Below, one piece after another: positions 36,154 through 47,400 of a stretch of DNA of 64,000 nt. Position numbers and translations under genes: made by a program. Below the pieces are notes generated by a model. The model had not been told where the DNA came from. It saw only the letters and a program-made list of their open reading frames with translations, and searched no databases. Position 1 is the first letter of the stretch, and every line of letters starts with the position of its first letter. Source of the DNA: Rhododendron vialii (Eukaryota; Streptophyta; Magnoliopsida; Ericales; Ericaceae); NCBI RefSeq assembly GCF_030253575.1, contig NC_080559.1, positions 28,918,501-28,982,500 of the forward strand, given 5' to 3'.

Positions 36154-36854
36154 TGTTTACCAATATTTCCTCAATCGAAATCGACGGAGATTTTGGGAAA
36201 CAAAGCCAACAACAAAAATAAGGGCGAATGCGGCCATGTCTCCACAAGACGGATCCGTGGTTCCACGCCGTATTTCAGGACTTCACCGGAAGAGAAATGG
36301 CAGTCGAGTCAAATGTGAGATTAAGAACGAAATTGAAGACAAATAGAAGAGACTTCCATCAATCTTCAACGATTGATTTATCGCCGTGAGCGACACATCG
36401 AAGATCCTAAGTTAAGCTTAGAATATGAAATTCTACTCCTACTCCTAATTATAACCCGAATGGGTTAGTAATGCCAAAAATTAAGACAAATAAAGATAGA
36501 CTTTGATTTGTTGGAGAGGAATTACAATGAAGTCTTAAAAGACTATTTATAGAAAACAACAAACGTAGGAAATAACTTCCTAACTTCTCCACTAGTCTTC
36601 ATTCAATCTTTTGCTTCCACTTGTCAAAATAACTTCCCACTTCCCTTCAAATGTGTAGGAGCATGACAAGTGTCCTTTTAACTTCCACATGTGTAGGAGC
36701 AAGCCAAGTGTCCTGCATGCAAATAATAATAAAAGGAATACTAATATTAGTTCTAATATTAATACGAATACTTAATAATAATAAAATAGGAAGCATTCTC
36801 ATAATTGCCACCTTTCGGTCGATCATCGACAGGCGGTGAAATATGGTGTAAACA
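36154..36854 (-). repeat. Right LTR (5' LTR in element orientation)
   Basis: 701 bp, direct repeat of 33058-33758; followed by the 5-bp target duplication GTTTC. Confidence 0.95.
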
Positions 36855-36859
36855 GTTTC

Positions 36860-39475
36860 GAGGGAGATTTTCGAGAGTAATAAGTGGAGAGGGATCGGAT
36901 AGATAGAGAAAATTTATTGGAGACCGTGCTCAGCAGTTTTAATACCCCAAAACGAATAGAGAAAATGATTGCCTAGGACGTGTTTTGATAATTAACACCC
37001 GACAATGACATACTGAGAATATTTGTTAATACTCAAAATGTCATTGGCAGATATTAATTATCAAAACACGTCATTGGCCATCATTCTCCCAAAAGAATAA
37101 GGCTCCGACGTGGTGACGGATCAATATTTCCTCCCGGCAGGACATTTTGAGATCAGATGAGTTCTCCAACTGATTGAGAGATCGCTACGCTGGTTCAATC
37201 CAACCAGTCCACACTTTCCAACAGAAGCATTCCCGTAGTGCTGGTTTTATCATATCATACTAGAAGATTAGGATAACCTCGGTTTGGCGTTCAGAAGAAG
37301 CTGACAAATCACAAGAGTTATTTCGCCAAGCCTTTTGAATAAAGATTAAAAAGTCTCTTTCTAAGCATGAGGAACAGTTGTAAAGTTTCATCGAGTGTTC
37401 GATCGGCCTTTAGTGACAAGTTGGTGATAGTAATTTTAATTGAAATGAACACGATGCTCATGTACTTTTCATATACATGTTGAATTAATTATGGCTTGGA
37501 AATTAAACAAGCCAAACCAATCACGCAACAGATTTCAGTTATTGGTTGGAATAACTTGATATGCAAGGATGGAGCAAGCGGATAAGTGGCGGCAACCACC
37601 GCCGCTGCAAAAAAAAAGCTATTTTTGTATTAGAAATCATTTCTTGTCATTAAATTATATAGGCCTGCTGCTACTAGATTTTTTTCATTCTCTCTTATAT
37701 GGAAAGTCTTTAGTGCTTTTGTTTTTCTTTGCTAAAAGAGGCCCAAAAAAATATTCCAAGACCAAGTTTGACGGGCCAAGTGAAATATTCAGAACATGAG
37801 GTTCTGAGGTCTAAATTAAGAAAAATCGAACTTCAAACTTTGTTTATCATCCAAACTCTGTTTATCATCAGGTGTTAGATCAAAATAAAACGGATTAAAC
37901 CTATCAACAAATCGAAGAAAGAAGCATTGGGCAAAATTCAAGATACCTCAACTTAATTAGTAGATAGTGTAAATTACTCTTTCTGGTACTCTACTTACAC
38001 ATGACAAACATCGTTCCTATTGTAGTCCATCTTTTCTTTTCTTTTTTAAACGTATATCTTTGTCATTATTAAAGTAAAATCCTAGCTCTGTCTTTGTCGG
38101 TATGGATGGAGTCTGTCTTCAAAGGTTGATATATGATATTTCCTACGAATTTTGGTCTCATGCTCGCGGAGTTGTAAAGGGGAATAAAAGAGATCGAAGT
38201 CGAATTAAATTATCTGTTCATTTTCCGATTTGTAAAAAAAAATTGTCCCGAAGACGAATTCAATTCTTCTACGCAAATTTCATTAGTTCATCTCCCAAAG
38301 ACTCAAGAGTTATGCACTGCATTTAGATCATCATACTGTGGCATGATCTGATGATTTGAGTAACAAATTATTTTGTGCCAACGAACACGAATGTCTCCAT
38401 CAACTTTGAAGAAAATCTATTTCTCTTCTGTGTCTTTTTATAAGTGACTTTTTTGGTATGCTTTGGTACCATCTGAATTAGTGGGAAATCACTTCACCTT
38501 TTACATCATCAAATTAAATCTTTTGTGTTAACATCAACATGCGTATTATGTTATGTGGTTTTTTTTTTATATATATATAAATGATGTATTTGGGCCAATT
38601 TACGCGCACATCGACAAACTCTGGGGCCCGACTCCACTGCTCATTTGCTGGAAGCCCAATTAAAGGTGGAGAAAAATTTTGTATTGACTGATTTCAAAGG
38701 AATTAATGACACCTGAAAAATTTTGAACCTGAGACATTAGGAGGGAGCAACCCCCAAAGTTCCAAACCTTATCTACCCGGTCATTCCCTTGGGTCCTGGG
38801 ATGCATACAAATTAGTACTGATTGTCGTCTTCAATTTGTGCACATATTCGTGGACCTCATGGTGCCGTGTGTGTCGAGCATGCTTTTTGGTACCACTTTG
38901 TCAATGTTGGCCATACTCTTATTCAACTTCGTCCATTTCAGAAAGAAAACAATGTCAAGAGCATATGCCAATTTGATTCGTGTCCAAATTTGTAGTGGTT
39001 CATTCAAGTGTACCTGTTTATGCCAAAGTGACTTGTCTAAAGTGTACCTGTTAAAGGCTTATACTTGGGTGTTAAAAGGTCAAATAATATCATCTGAACT
39101 AGGTTGGTGGATGACGTGACAAATTTGATGAAGTCAAAATTACTGGTGAATTCAAAATTAGAGATGACTTTTTCATTTGTTGACGACAACATTGACTTCA
39201 GAGTAAAGGAAAAATCGTTTTTATCTCGGTCGTATAACGTGCCGCATTTGAACTAACCTAAATGGCTCAAGAATTAGCTTGCTCTTATCCTAAGAAAAAC
39301 GAGGCAAATATAACAGATCTCCTAGCAAGATATACTGCAGATAAACTAGATGAAATAGGATATCCATTGCTCATGAAAACCTATCACATTTGGGTAGAAT
39401 TACTCATTGGAGAATTTTGATTGGAATTTGGAATCACATGCTCATTTCCCACCATATACTATCATAAATATTGAA
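36860..39475. other. Intergenic, one small foldback, no gene seen
   Basis: AT-rich DNA without exon-like structure. The open frames at 37569-37799, 38102-38326 and 38838-39119 have no family features and no splice partners. A foldback MITE lies at 36964-37085. Confidence 0.5.
36964..37085. mobile_element. Small foldback MITE (about 122 bp)
   Basis: AATGATTGCCTAGGACGTGT...GACAATGACA pairs with TGTCATTGGC...ACACGTCATTGGCCATCATT around a short loop at 37011-37038. Non-coding. Confidence 0.75.
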
Positions 39476-40039
39476 CTATTCCTTTTCCTCTCTCCAAATA
39501 TCTGTCCAATTCTTCTGTGCTTCTTCAAACCCAAGAGGTGACCCCTTCTTCTCTGCATCCCAGCTTGTAGACAAAGTTCCATAAGCAATCCCAAGAGCTG
39601 AAGCCCCAAAAGTGATAAAAGTTGTCAAGAATGCAAACCAGAGTGGCACGTCCCACACATGTTGTTCCTTCAACACATCGAAAACTCGCAGAAGGACTAT
39701 GCCGGTGACCAGGGGAGCCCCAACATAAAACAAGATTCTCCCAATCATTCTCTCAAACACCACTTCTGGTATCTTCTCGTCGTTGTCGTTGTCCTTGCCG
39801 GCATTTTTCTCGTCGGACTTTTTTTGAACAGGTTCTATGCGTGCATTCTTTTCCTTTTGCGAATTTGCTGGTGGTGTATTGAAGCCTTTGGCTTTGGCAT
39901 GAACTCTCCATATTCTGTTGTGGAGCTTTGGGGTTGTTGGCTTCACTGGAGATGGGCTGGTAATGTGGGTAAGTGGGTGTTCTGCGAAGGTAAGAGTTTT
40001 CATGGTTCTTTTGGATTTGTCACTTGGGATAACACGCAA
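39476..40039 (-). CDS. PAM68L: PAM68-like protein, chloroplast (DUF3464)
   Basis: Single-exon frame of 187 aa; stop at 39476-39478. The N-terminal 50 residues are Ser/Thr/Lys-rich like a chloroplast transit peptide. A charged segment (about 60-90) follows. The conserved core is PEVVFERMIGRILFYVGAPL, KEQHVWDVPLW, and the C-terminal FGASALGIAYGTLSTSWDAE with GFEEAQKNWTDIW. Two membrane spans are seen, about 101-119 and 134-154. PAM68 helps photosystem II assembly, and its paralogue PAM68L helps assembly of the thylakoid NDH complex. I prefer PAM68L because of length and position next to PrimPol and SARD4, as I recall for At5g52780, but PAM68 itself is not excluded. Met13 (codon 40003-40001, MKTLTFAEH) is a possible start. 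Confidence 0.88.
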   Translation of the reverse strand: MRVIPSDKSKRTMKTLTFAEHPLTHITSPSPVKPTTPKLHNRIWRVHAKAKGFNTPPANSQKEKNARIEPVQKKSDEKNAGKDNDNDEKIPEVVFERMIGRILFYVGAPLVTGIVLLRVFDVLKEQHVWDVPLWFAFLTTFITFGASALGIAYGTLSTSWDAEKKGSPLGFEEAQKNWTDIWREEKE

Positions 40040-40196
40040 CTATTTGTGATTGTTAGAAATCTTATCCAGAAGATTGAACGGTGGTGGTGGTTTCTGTATT
40101 GAGATCTTTGAGTTTTTGTCAGTAAGCGCAATTTGACGAGCAACTTTGTTCATGGCCTTCACTAATTCACGAAAGTAACTTTATTTACAGTCACTC

Positions 40197-40363
40197 CGGA
40201 CAGGGGCCTGTTCGATCCACTCTCGGTCGTTGATCTTGCAAATTAACGGTTGAGATGTGTCGAGCACTTTTTGTTCCAAAACGACGTCGTTTTGGCTCGA
40301 CAAATCTCAACCATTGATTAGTGAGATCAACGGACGAGAGGGGTGAGACAGGCCCCTGTCTGG
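40197..40363. mobile_element. Small foldback MITE, CAGGGGCCTG...CAGGCCCCTG
   Basis: CCGGACAGGGGCCTGTTCGA pairs with AGACAGGCCCCTGTCTGG, and inner arms TCAACGGTTGAGATGTGTCG-like against CGACAAATCTCAACCATTGA. The centre is ACGACGTCGT. It lies between the divergent PAM68L and PrimPol genes. Confidence 0.8.
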
Positions 40364-40424
40364 ATTGGGGTCGGACGAGGATCTCGGTCCATCACTTCAT
40401 CATAATTTAATGAACGGTCTTGCT

Positions 40425-40548
40425 ATTGTCAGCCCACTGGGCTGACGATAAACACACTAAAAGACAAGAAAAACACGTATTTCTGTGCACTTTTTACATC
40501 CTTTAATACACATTCACACACCTACTATCGTCAGCCCATTGGGCTGAT
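40425..40548. mobile_element. Short inverted-repeat element, TGTCAGCCCA ends
   Basis: GCTATTGTCAGCCCACTGGG near 40427 and TATCGTCAGCCCATTGGGCT near 40527 flank 80 bp of AT-rich DNA; each end is itself a small hairpin (AGCCCACTGGGCT). A decayed relative of the MITE at 6203 follows at about 40560-40677 (AAAAAATAAGTAATTAAAAA, CAAAACGGGATC). Confidence 0.5.
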
Positions 40549-40677
40549 TTTAGAATTTTCTTTTAACGAAATAGCGCAAGTTAAGCTTTAAAAGTGATGT
40601 ATTGTGAGAGAATGATTTGTTTCGTAAAACAAAAAATAAGTAATTAAAAAATAATAATCTTACCAAAACGGGATCTA

Positions 40678-41360
40678 AGTCATATAAATAAATAGGCTGG
40701 ACCATCAAAACGAGAAACACAACCGATCTCACCACATATGATACAATTATTCTCGCTTGTAGTGAAATTAAAATCTATACTGTATTTAGTAACAGGGTCA
40801 ATGAACGAAGCATTTTTAAACGGCAGCATCATCAAACTGTGCTACTAGCCGTTCAAAAAAATCGAACTGTGCTACTAGCTGTTAAAAATATCAAACGGTC
40901 CTACTATCACATAGTGTCCCAAGCCCACTTTCTACTGAACGAACTACGAAGTCTATTCATTTTATTGTAAATCTTGTCGCGTATTCATATTTAGTGACAG
41001 GCCAACGAACGAAGCATTTTTAAACGAGACAATATCACCAAACTATGTTACCACCACATGATGTCCCAAGCCAATTTTCTACTACACGAACCACGTAGTC
41101 TATACATTTTGTTGTGAACCCCGCCACACGAACCGTGGTGAAAAAGGCGCCCAACAAATGAGCAAAACAGCGCAAGTCCGAACAGATGGCTCCGAACCCG
41201 AATAACGATTAGGTCTCTTCCGAAAATTGATTTCCCGCTCGAGAGAAAGTAGAGAAGAACTACGCCAATACTCCTTTAAAAAAAAAAACCAGAAAAAAGG
41301 CTCGGAGCCAGTAGATCATGTCCCGTTTGGGGGAAATCACGGGGAAAAGTGCGTGAAGCC
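40678..41360. promoter_or_regulatory. Upstream region of PrimPol
   Basis: Two similar stretches, ACAGGGTCAATGAACGAAGC (40792) and ACAGGCCAACGAACGAAGCA (40997), each followed by GTGCTACTAG- or ATGTTACCAC-like text and CACATAGTGTCCCAAGCC / CACATGATGTCCCAAGCC, show a degenerate duplication of about 200 bp. No clear TATA box was found. Confidence 0.4.
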
Positions 41361-41417
41361 ATGGACGATGTTGATCGATTGTTTCAGTGCTTCAAATGCG
41401 GCGTCTCTCCTCCTCGT

Positions 41418-41468
<51 letters not shown>

Positions 41469-44400
41469 TTGCATATATGATTCTTCATCTTTTAGAGCAC
41501 TTTTGCTCACACACTCCGGTTTCTAGTTAGGACTACGTTAGGGAACATTAATTTCGCATTTCGTTGCTTCAGTAATCGGTTAATAACAGATTCAAGCGGA
41601 AATTTGGATAATTCATATTTTATCGATTAACTTATTAAACCGAAGCATGTAGATATGTTATATACAGATGTGCAAGTATACACATGGGTGCATTTAGGAA
41701 TTGCTGCTCTACATCATTTACTGAAGAAGCCTCAGTTTAAAAAAATGAAGACTACTGTATATTACCCAAAAAATTCGTATCAATTTTGGGTGTACCGTAC
41801 ACCCCTAGTGGAGCTTGACCAAAAAATGCATCACTGATATCGTTAAAATGTGTTACTAATGAGCCAAAAATATGCATACCATACGCCAAAAATAAGCGTG
41901 CCACGTACCAAAAATATACGTATCATCCTTCAAAACTATGAGTACAATACACTTCGACGTATACTTCTGCGTAACTTATAAAAAATAACGTGTAACATAC
42001 ACTACTGACTACACCAAAAATATGCGTTGCATTAACCAAAGGCATGCGTAACATATATATGGTAGACATAGGTGTGCCATAGCTTCCTACATGTTTGAGT
42101 CATTTTGAGATTTCATTGGGCCACTGATGCAAGCATATACGAGAAGCATCTACATTTGGCACAATTTCCATGGCTTAGGTATCTCGTGCGTCATCTTTCT
42201 CCACTTGGTGAGTGAAACCTTAACCTTCAAGTCTATGTATGAGCTAACTTGAGGATGTCATGGCTTACATTTCAATCAAAGTCCTCATATTCCAAACTTG
42301 GTCGTTGAGCCAAATTTGGTCCTGAAGTTGTGGAGAAATTTCTGGTTTTCGGGCAAGGAAAGGAATTAAATATTGTCGGCCATGTTGGCATAAGTTCGTA
42401 ATTTTCTGTCAATAGTCAATCTAATGGTCGTAGCCTTCATGCTTTTTCTGGTTTCAATTTCAAAATATGTCTCTTATTATTCTTTACGTGTTTCAGAATC
42501 AGCTGCTAGAGAAAGAAAAGCAATCAAACACAAATTGGAGCAAATAGATCCAAGTCCAACAGAAGAGGTGCCTGGATTTTCCAATACTCCACTTTCGGGA
42601 TCACCCAAAAAAAGACAGCAACCCGCAGCATATGTGCAGGTCTGTATAAAATGCGACCCTTTTTCCTTCTTACTTTGTTATTCTGTCTTGTTACGTCCCA
42701 TGTTGTAGATGCACTGGATGGATGATGTAGGCTTGTATCTACTGTGTTCATTGGTTACAAATGCCCTGCCACACAATGTTGGTTTCTACACTATTTAATA
42801 TGGCTATATATCATTTTCCTGCAGTTTACTTCAACGACAAATTACGCAAACGAATGTAACAAAAGGAAGCATTTCTCTCCAGTTGTATTCTATGGCTCTC
42901 CACATGGTGTGCCTCCAAAAAGACCAGCCAAATTGTTGCGACTGTTACGTGAAATACAAGTTGATCTCTCTGAACAAATAAAATTGAGGTACTATGCCTT
43001 TCCTTCTGATTCTGCTTGTGTCATTTGCTACTTCTCTTTTTTCTTTCCCTTTTTTTTTCTGGTTAGTGACCTTAGTTGGATTTTCTTTTTCTTTTTTTTA
43101 TCACCTCTTTTCTTTGTTGAATCGGCTATAAGTTTAGTTTCATATAGGGAGGAAATATGGGCTACATTCCCTAGGCAAGATGAAGCAATGAAGTATGCAA
43201 AAGAGCATCCACATGTTCGTGTTTTCAGTTATCAAGATCATATGAATGGACAAAGGAGGTTCCTTGTCTCAACATACGAAGAGTTTTGGCGGAGGTTGAC
43301 TCTGAGCTTTGTGTTGGCAGAATTCCATTTTGTAGCATTGCTTGTAAAATTCTTTATGTTTGTGCTGGTCATCTTAATATTAGGTACAAGAACATGAATC
43401 CTAGATTCCGCCACCATTATGAAGTGATTCAGGAGGTAACACCATTTTCCATTTTCTTTTAGAATGTCAGTAAAAGAGGCCAAAAGTGTATACATTTTGT
43501 CAGAGAACATGGACTGATTCAATGGTCGGAACTTGGCCTCTTCTCTTTTGGTTGTGTGTGTGTGTGTGTGTGTGTGTGATTTAGTTCATGGGCGATGAAT
43601 ATTTGCTTTTGTCAGGGATTACCATGTCACCTCTATTTCGATTTGGAGTTCAATAAGAGAGACAATACTGAAAAAGATGGAGATGAGATGGTTGATCTCC
43701 TGATAACTGTAGTCTTTGATGCCTTATCTGACAAGTATGGTATTCAAGGGGACCATGACTGGATTGTAGAACTTGATTCTTCAACTGAAGGTATGGTGTC
43801 CATAGTGACCGCTTGATATGCTGTCTATAACTTCTGTGTCAAAAAGCAGTTATTGTGACACTATAACCAATCAAGCAACCATATTGCCATTCTATCAACA
43901 AGAGTTTCAGTTTATGAATTGTCGGTCTTCCAACTACTAAATCTCAAGTTTACCTGCGTCTCTCTTAATGTGATCTCAAGTTGGGGAGTGAGTAGTGCAT
44001 CTATTAACTGTTGCAGCTGATTGAACTGGGGGGAAAATACACTGACCATTTGTTACGTGTCCATTTCTGGCCATCATTTTTGCTTGTACTCACACCTTAA
44101 GCCACCCTTGCAAGATTAGTTTCACCAGACTAGGTGCCATTTGCGCTCTCTATCCTTATTCATAGCATGCTAAATGGTTGTCTAATCTTACTTCCAATGG
44201 CGTAAAAAGTCTGTTTCAAAGGCATGAGAAAAATATGGCACTCACTTTGTTTAAAAATCTTTTCTTTTATGGGGTTATATTTATGTATGTTGCAACTAGA
44301 AAGCTTCAAGCCTAGGACCATGCAGATGTTAGTAAACATTTTGTCTTCAGAATAAGAATATGGAAATAGAATCTTGATCTTTTATTGATACGTTCCTATT

Positions 44401-47400
44401 ATAATGCATGCTGGAAGCAAAATTTTCGCGTCACCTAATTATCCGCTTACAGAAGACGGCTTTTAAAGACAATTCACATGCTGGTGCATTTATTGCTGAG
44501 GTACGTCCAAATAGAATAGAAAGTGATTCCAATGCACAATCCAACATAAACATGTCTTTTGTACATTTATCCAGTTGTCAATGAACTGTTTGATGACATC
44601 TGTTCAGATATGCTCACGGATTAATAATGAGAAAGGGAGTGATAGAAGGTTTGAAAAGTTGTTTGTTTCAAAAGACTCGAGTTCTGCTGATATCCCTTCC
44701 CAGATTTTTGTTGATACTGCTGTCTATTCAAGAAATCGTTGCTTTCGCTTACCTCTGTCATCAAAAGCAGGGAAGAATTCTGTTCTTCTACCTACTGGGC
44801 GATTTAAATGTAAGAACATGGTAAGAAACTCCTTTTTGTGCATTGATAAATGAATCATTCTTTTTTTTCCAACAGAGTTTAGACATATGTGTCCTATTGA
44901 GACCAGGGAATCTTTTAGGCGAAGTCTGAACTAATTTGCTTGCCTTAGGTGATGTATCTGTTAACGTGTTTTTCCAAATGATGTATCACTGCTAAAGTGA
45001 ACCTTCTACTAGTGATCCCAAAACATGAAAATAAAAGCTTATCTTTCATACTTGTCAATCCTCAAAGATAGGATTTAATGGATTTCATTGCCTGTTTTGG
45101 AATAAATACTGAAGCGTTTACCCATTCTTAAGAGGAAATCCATATTCATCAGTTTCCTTGTCTAGAAAACAAGTAACTTGCATATGTCCTCGTCTATGTA
45201 GCACGGACATGGACACGGATACGACACGACATGACACTGACTCTCCAACATGATAATTTTAAAAAAATTGGAGGACACGACATGATGGGGACACGTTTTG
45301 AATATTGGTTATGCGCTTCATCATATGAATAACGAAGGCTCTAACTCTAAAATATGTAACACCATTCACAAAAGTATTCCAGAAAAAAAGCTTTTTATCA
45401 TCTATGTGTGTCTTTATAATCAATAAACTATCATGACACAAAGAAGATAGATTTTGCTAAGCTTTAACAAGAGTGTTAACTATTTCATTTAACACTCCCG
45501 ACATGTCATGTGAATGTTCCAAGAGTGTCTTCGGAGTTCCAGAGCATTTTTTAGAGTGTCTCCTAAGTGTCCAAACCAGCAATGTTGAGAAAGAAAAGGA
45601 TGCTTTGGATTTGAGTGTCGGTGTCCGAAAATTGTCCAACACCGGTAATTGACTCCAACGAAGTTTCCATGCCACATAGGTCCTGTAGTACCATTGCATG
45701 CGGAAATTTCTCATGGAATACAAGGCTAGAGCTGCAGGATGATATTTTGAGATGCTCACCATGTCAGTGTTAACTGTTAACCTTTGACAAACAGAGCATA
45801 CGAAAGAGGAACACAAGGACATATGCTGTTCTGTCATGTGCGAATTATAAGTACTTCACACAAAATGTTAAATCTTTTATGGATGTACTTGCATTTTGTG
45901 ATTCGATTAATGTCACATTGACCTATTTCAGAGTGAGGAAAATGTATTCATGGCATCCTTGATCTGCAACATGGATGCTGACTGTAGGAAGCTTCTTATC
46001 TGCAAAATGGATTCAGATTGCGTGAAGGCCCTGCAATTTGATACAGAGGTAATATGGGCTGTCCTGAGAAGAATTTTTTTCAGAAAAAAAAAAAAAAGAT
46101 ATATGTGATCCACGGCTGAACTCTGTCCAATTTCCAGAAAGCTAGATTTATCTTGTGAAGTTTTTGGGATATGATTCCATGTCTTTCAAACATTAATACT
46201 CTTGGTGGGTCTAAAGACTCTAAACATGTCCTGCTGGCAATGCTGACCGTCAAACGTAGCTGTTCTGTGTTTCATATTCTTGTAGTTGATGCGTTGGAGC
46301 TTATATATCCTTTCTTATTTCAGATAAACAGCGAGTTCCAAAAGCAATCGAGTGCCTCACATGAATTCATGTTGAATTCTTGCACAAGTGATCTTTCAAG
46401 GACTTATTTGATCGGGAAATCACCATTTCCAACCTTGGACGTGTTTGTGGAATCTATTGGCACTATAGGAAATGTATCAGGTGGTGCCTTCTTCAGAAAA
46501 CTACATTTGTAGGGCAACCATATGAACGTCAGAAACTTGGTTTCTGTCTTCCTTATTTTTAACATCTCATTTTTTATTTATTTCTATATTGCTTCTACTT
46601 ATGAGGTAGTCCACACACTAAAACAGCTTGTAAATTTGTTCCTGCCGTGATATGCTTGGAAGGTTGACTGTGAGATGGTTGGAGTGGATCCTCTGGGAAG
46701 ATGGTAGGTACATACTGAGCTGATCAGGGACCATCAGATGTGGGTAGTTGAGAATAGATGGTGTGAGATTGAGAGAGAGGGTGCCTTTTGGAGGTGATGA
46801 AGGCACAAATTCTGAAGGGGTTCATAGGTCCACCTGCTGATCTAGAAAGGTATCAGTAGCATGAGGGTGCCTTTCGGAGGCAAACTTTATGTGAGATTGG
46901 AGTATACTTCAGAACACCAACTTATTGTCATCTCCTTTGTCGATATGGAAGGAGACTGATCTTGTTCTTGTACCAAAACTTTTAACGTTTTCCATCTATG
47001 CCTTCAGATTCGTGTTAGTTTATTGTTGTATGGAAATACAACTTACATGTTCCATTACTGATTTTTGGTGTAATTCTAGGAAAAATCCGAAGTTGGTACT
47101 GGTTCTCAGAGTATGGAATGATGGTGTACAGCATGTCAAGAAATAGATACTGTGAACGAATTGGTAGAGAACATAAAAGCAATCACGGTAAATTTCATTC
47201 CTTGTCTTCCCTTTTAAACCATAAGCCTTCAAACAATCTTTCAATTTTTGTTTTGAAGATTTTTTTACATTGAAGCATTCATGCTTTTCAGTTCCCAGTA
47301 GAAGCTTTTTCATTCTTATTTTTGCACAATTTAGTTATGTTGTCTCTCTGCTGCGAAATTAAGAATTTGACTTGACTTGTGTGCTTAGTAACAACTCCAT

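Larger units (their letters stand above)
33058..36854 (-). mobile_element. Young non-autonomous LTR retrotransposon (LARD-like)
   Basis: Two 701-bp LTRs (33058-33758 and 36154-36854) with TGTTTACC...GTAAACA ends, flanked by the 5-bp duplication GTTTC (33053-33057 and 36855-36859). The stretches of the two LTRs I compared by eye are identical. Orientation is minus. Beside the right LTR the minus strand reads TTTTGGCGCTAGAAGGAGGG, like primer-binding sites of plant Ty3/gypsy-type elements. Beside the left LTR the minus strand has the purine tract AATAAGGGGGGCATTG. The LTR TATA box (CTATAAATAG) also points that way. The 2.4-kb interior shows no recognisable gag or pol domain. It looks structurally whole but non-autonomous, mobilised in trans and inserted recently. 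Confidence 0.9.

Noticed and set aside
38102-39119. Two ORFs of 74 and 93 codons downstream of the LTR element
   Set aside because: Chance-length frames in AT-rich DNA with no splice context or family resemblance.
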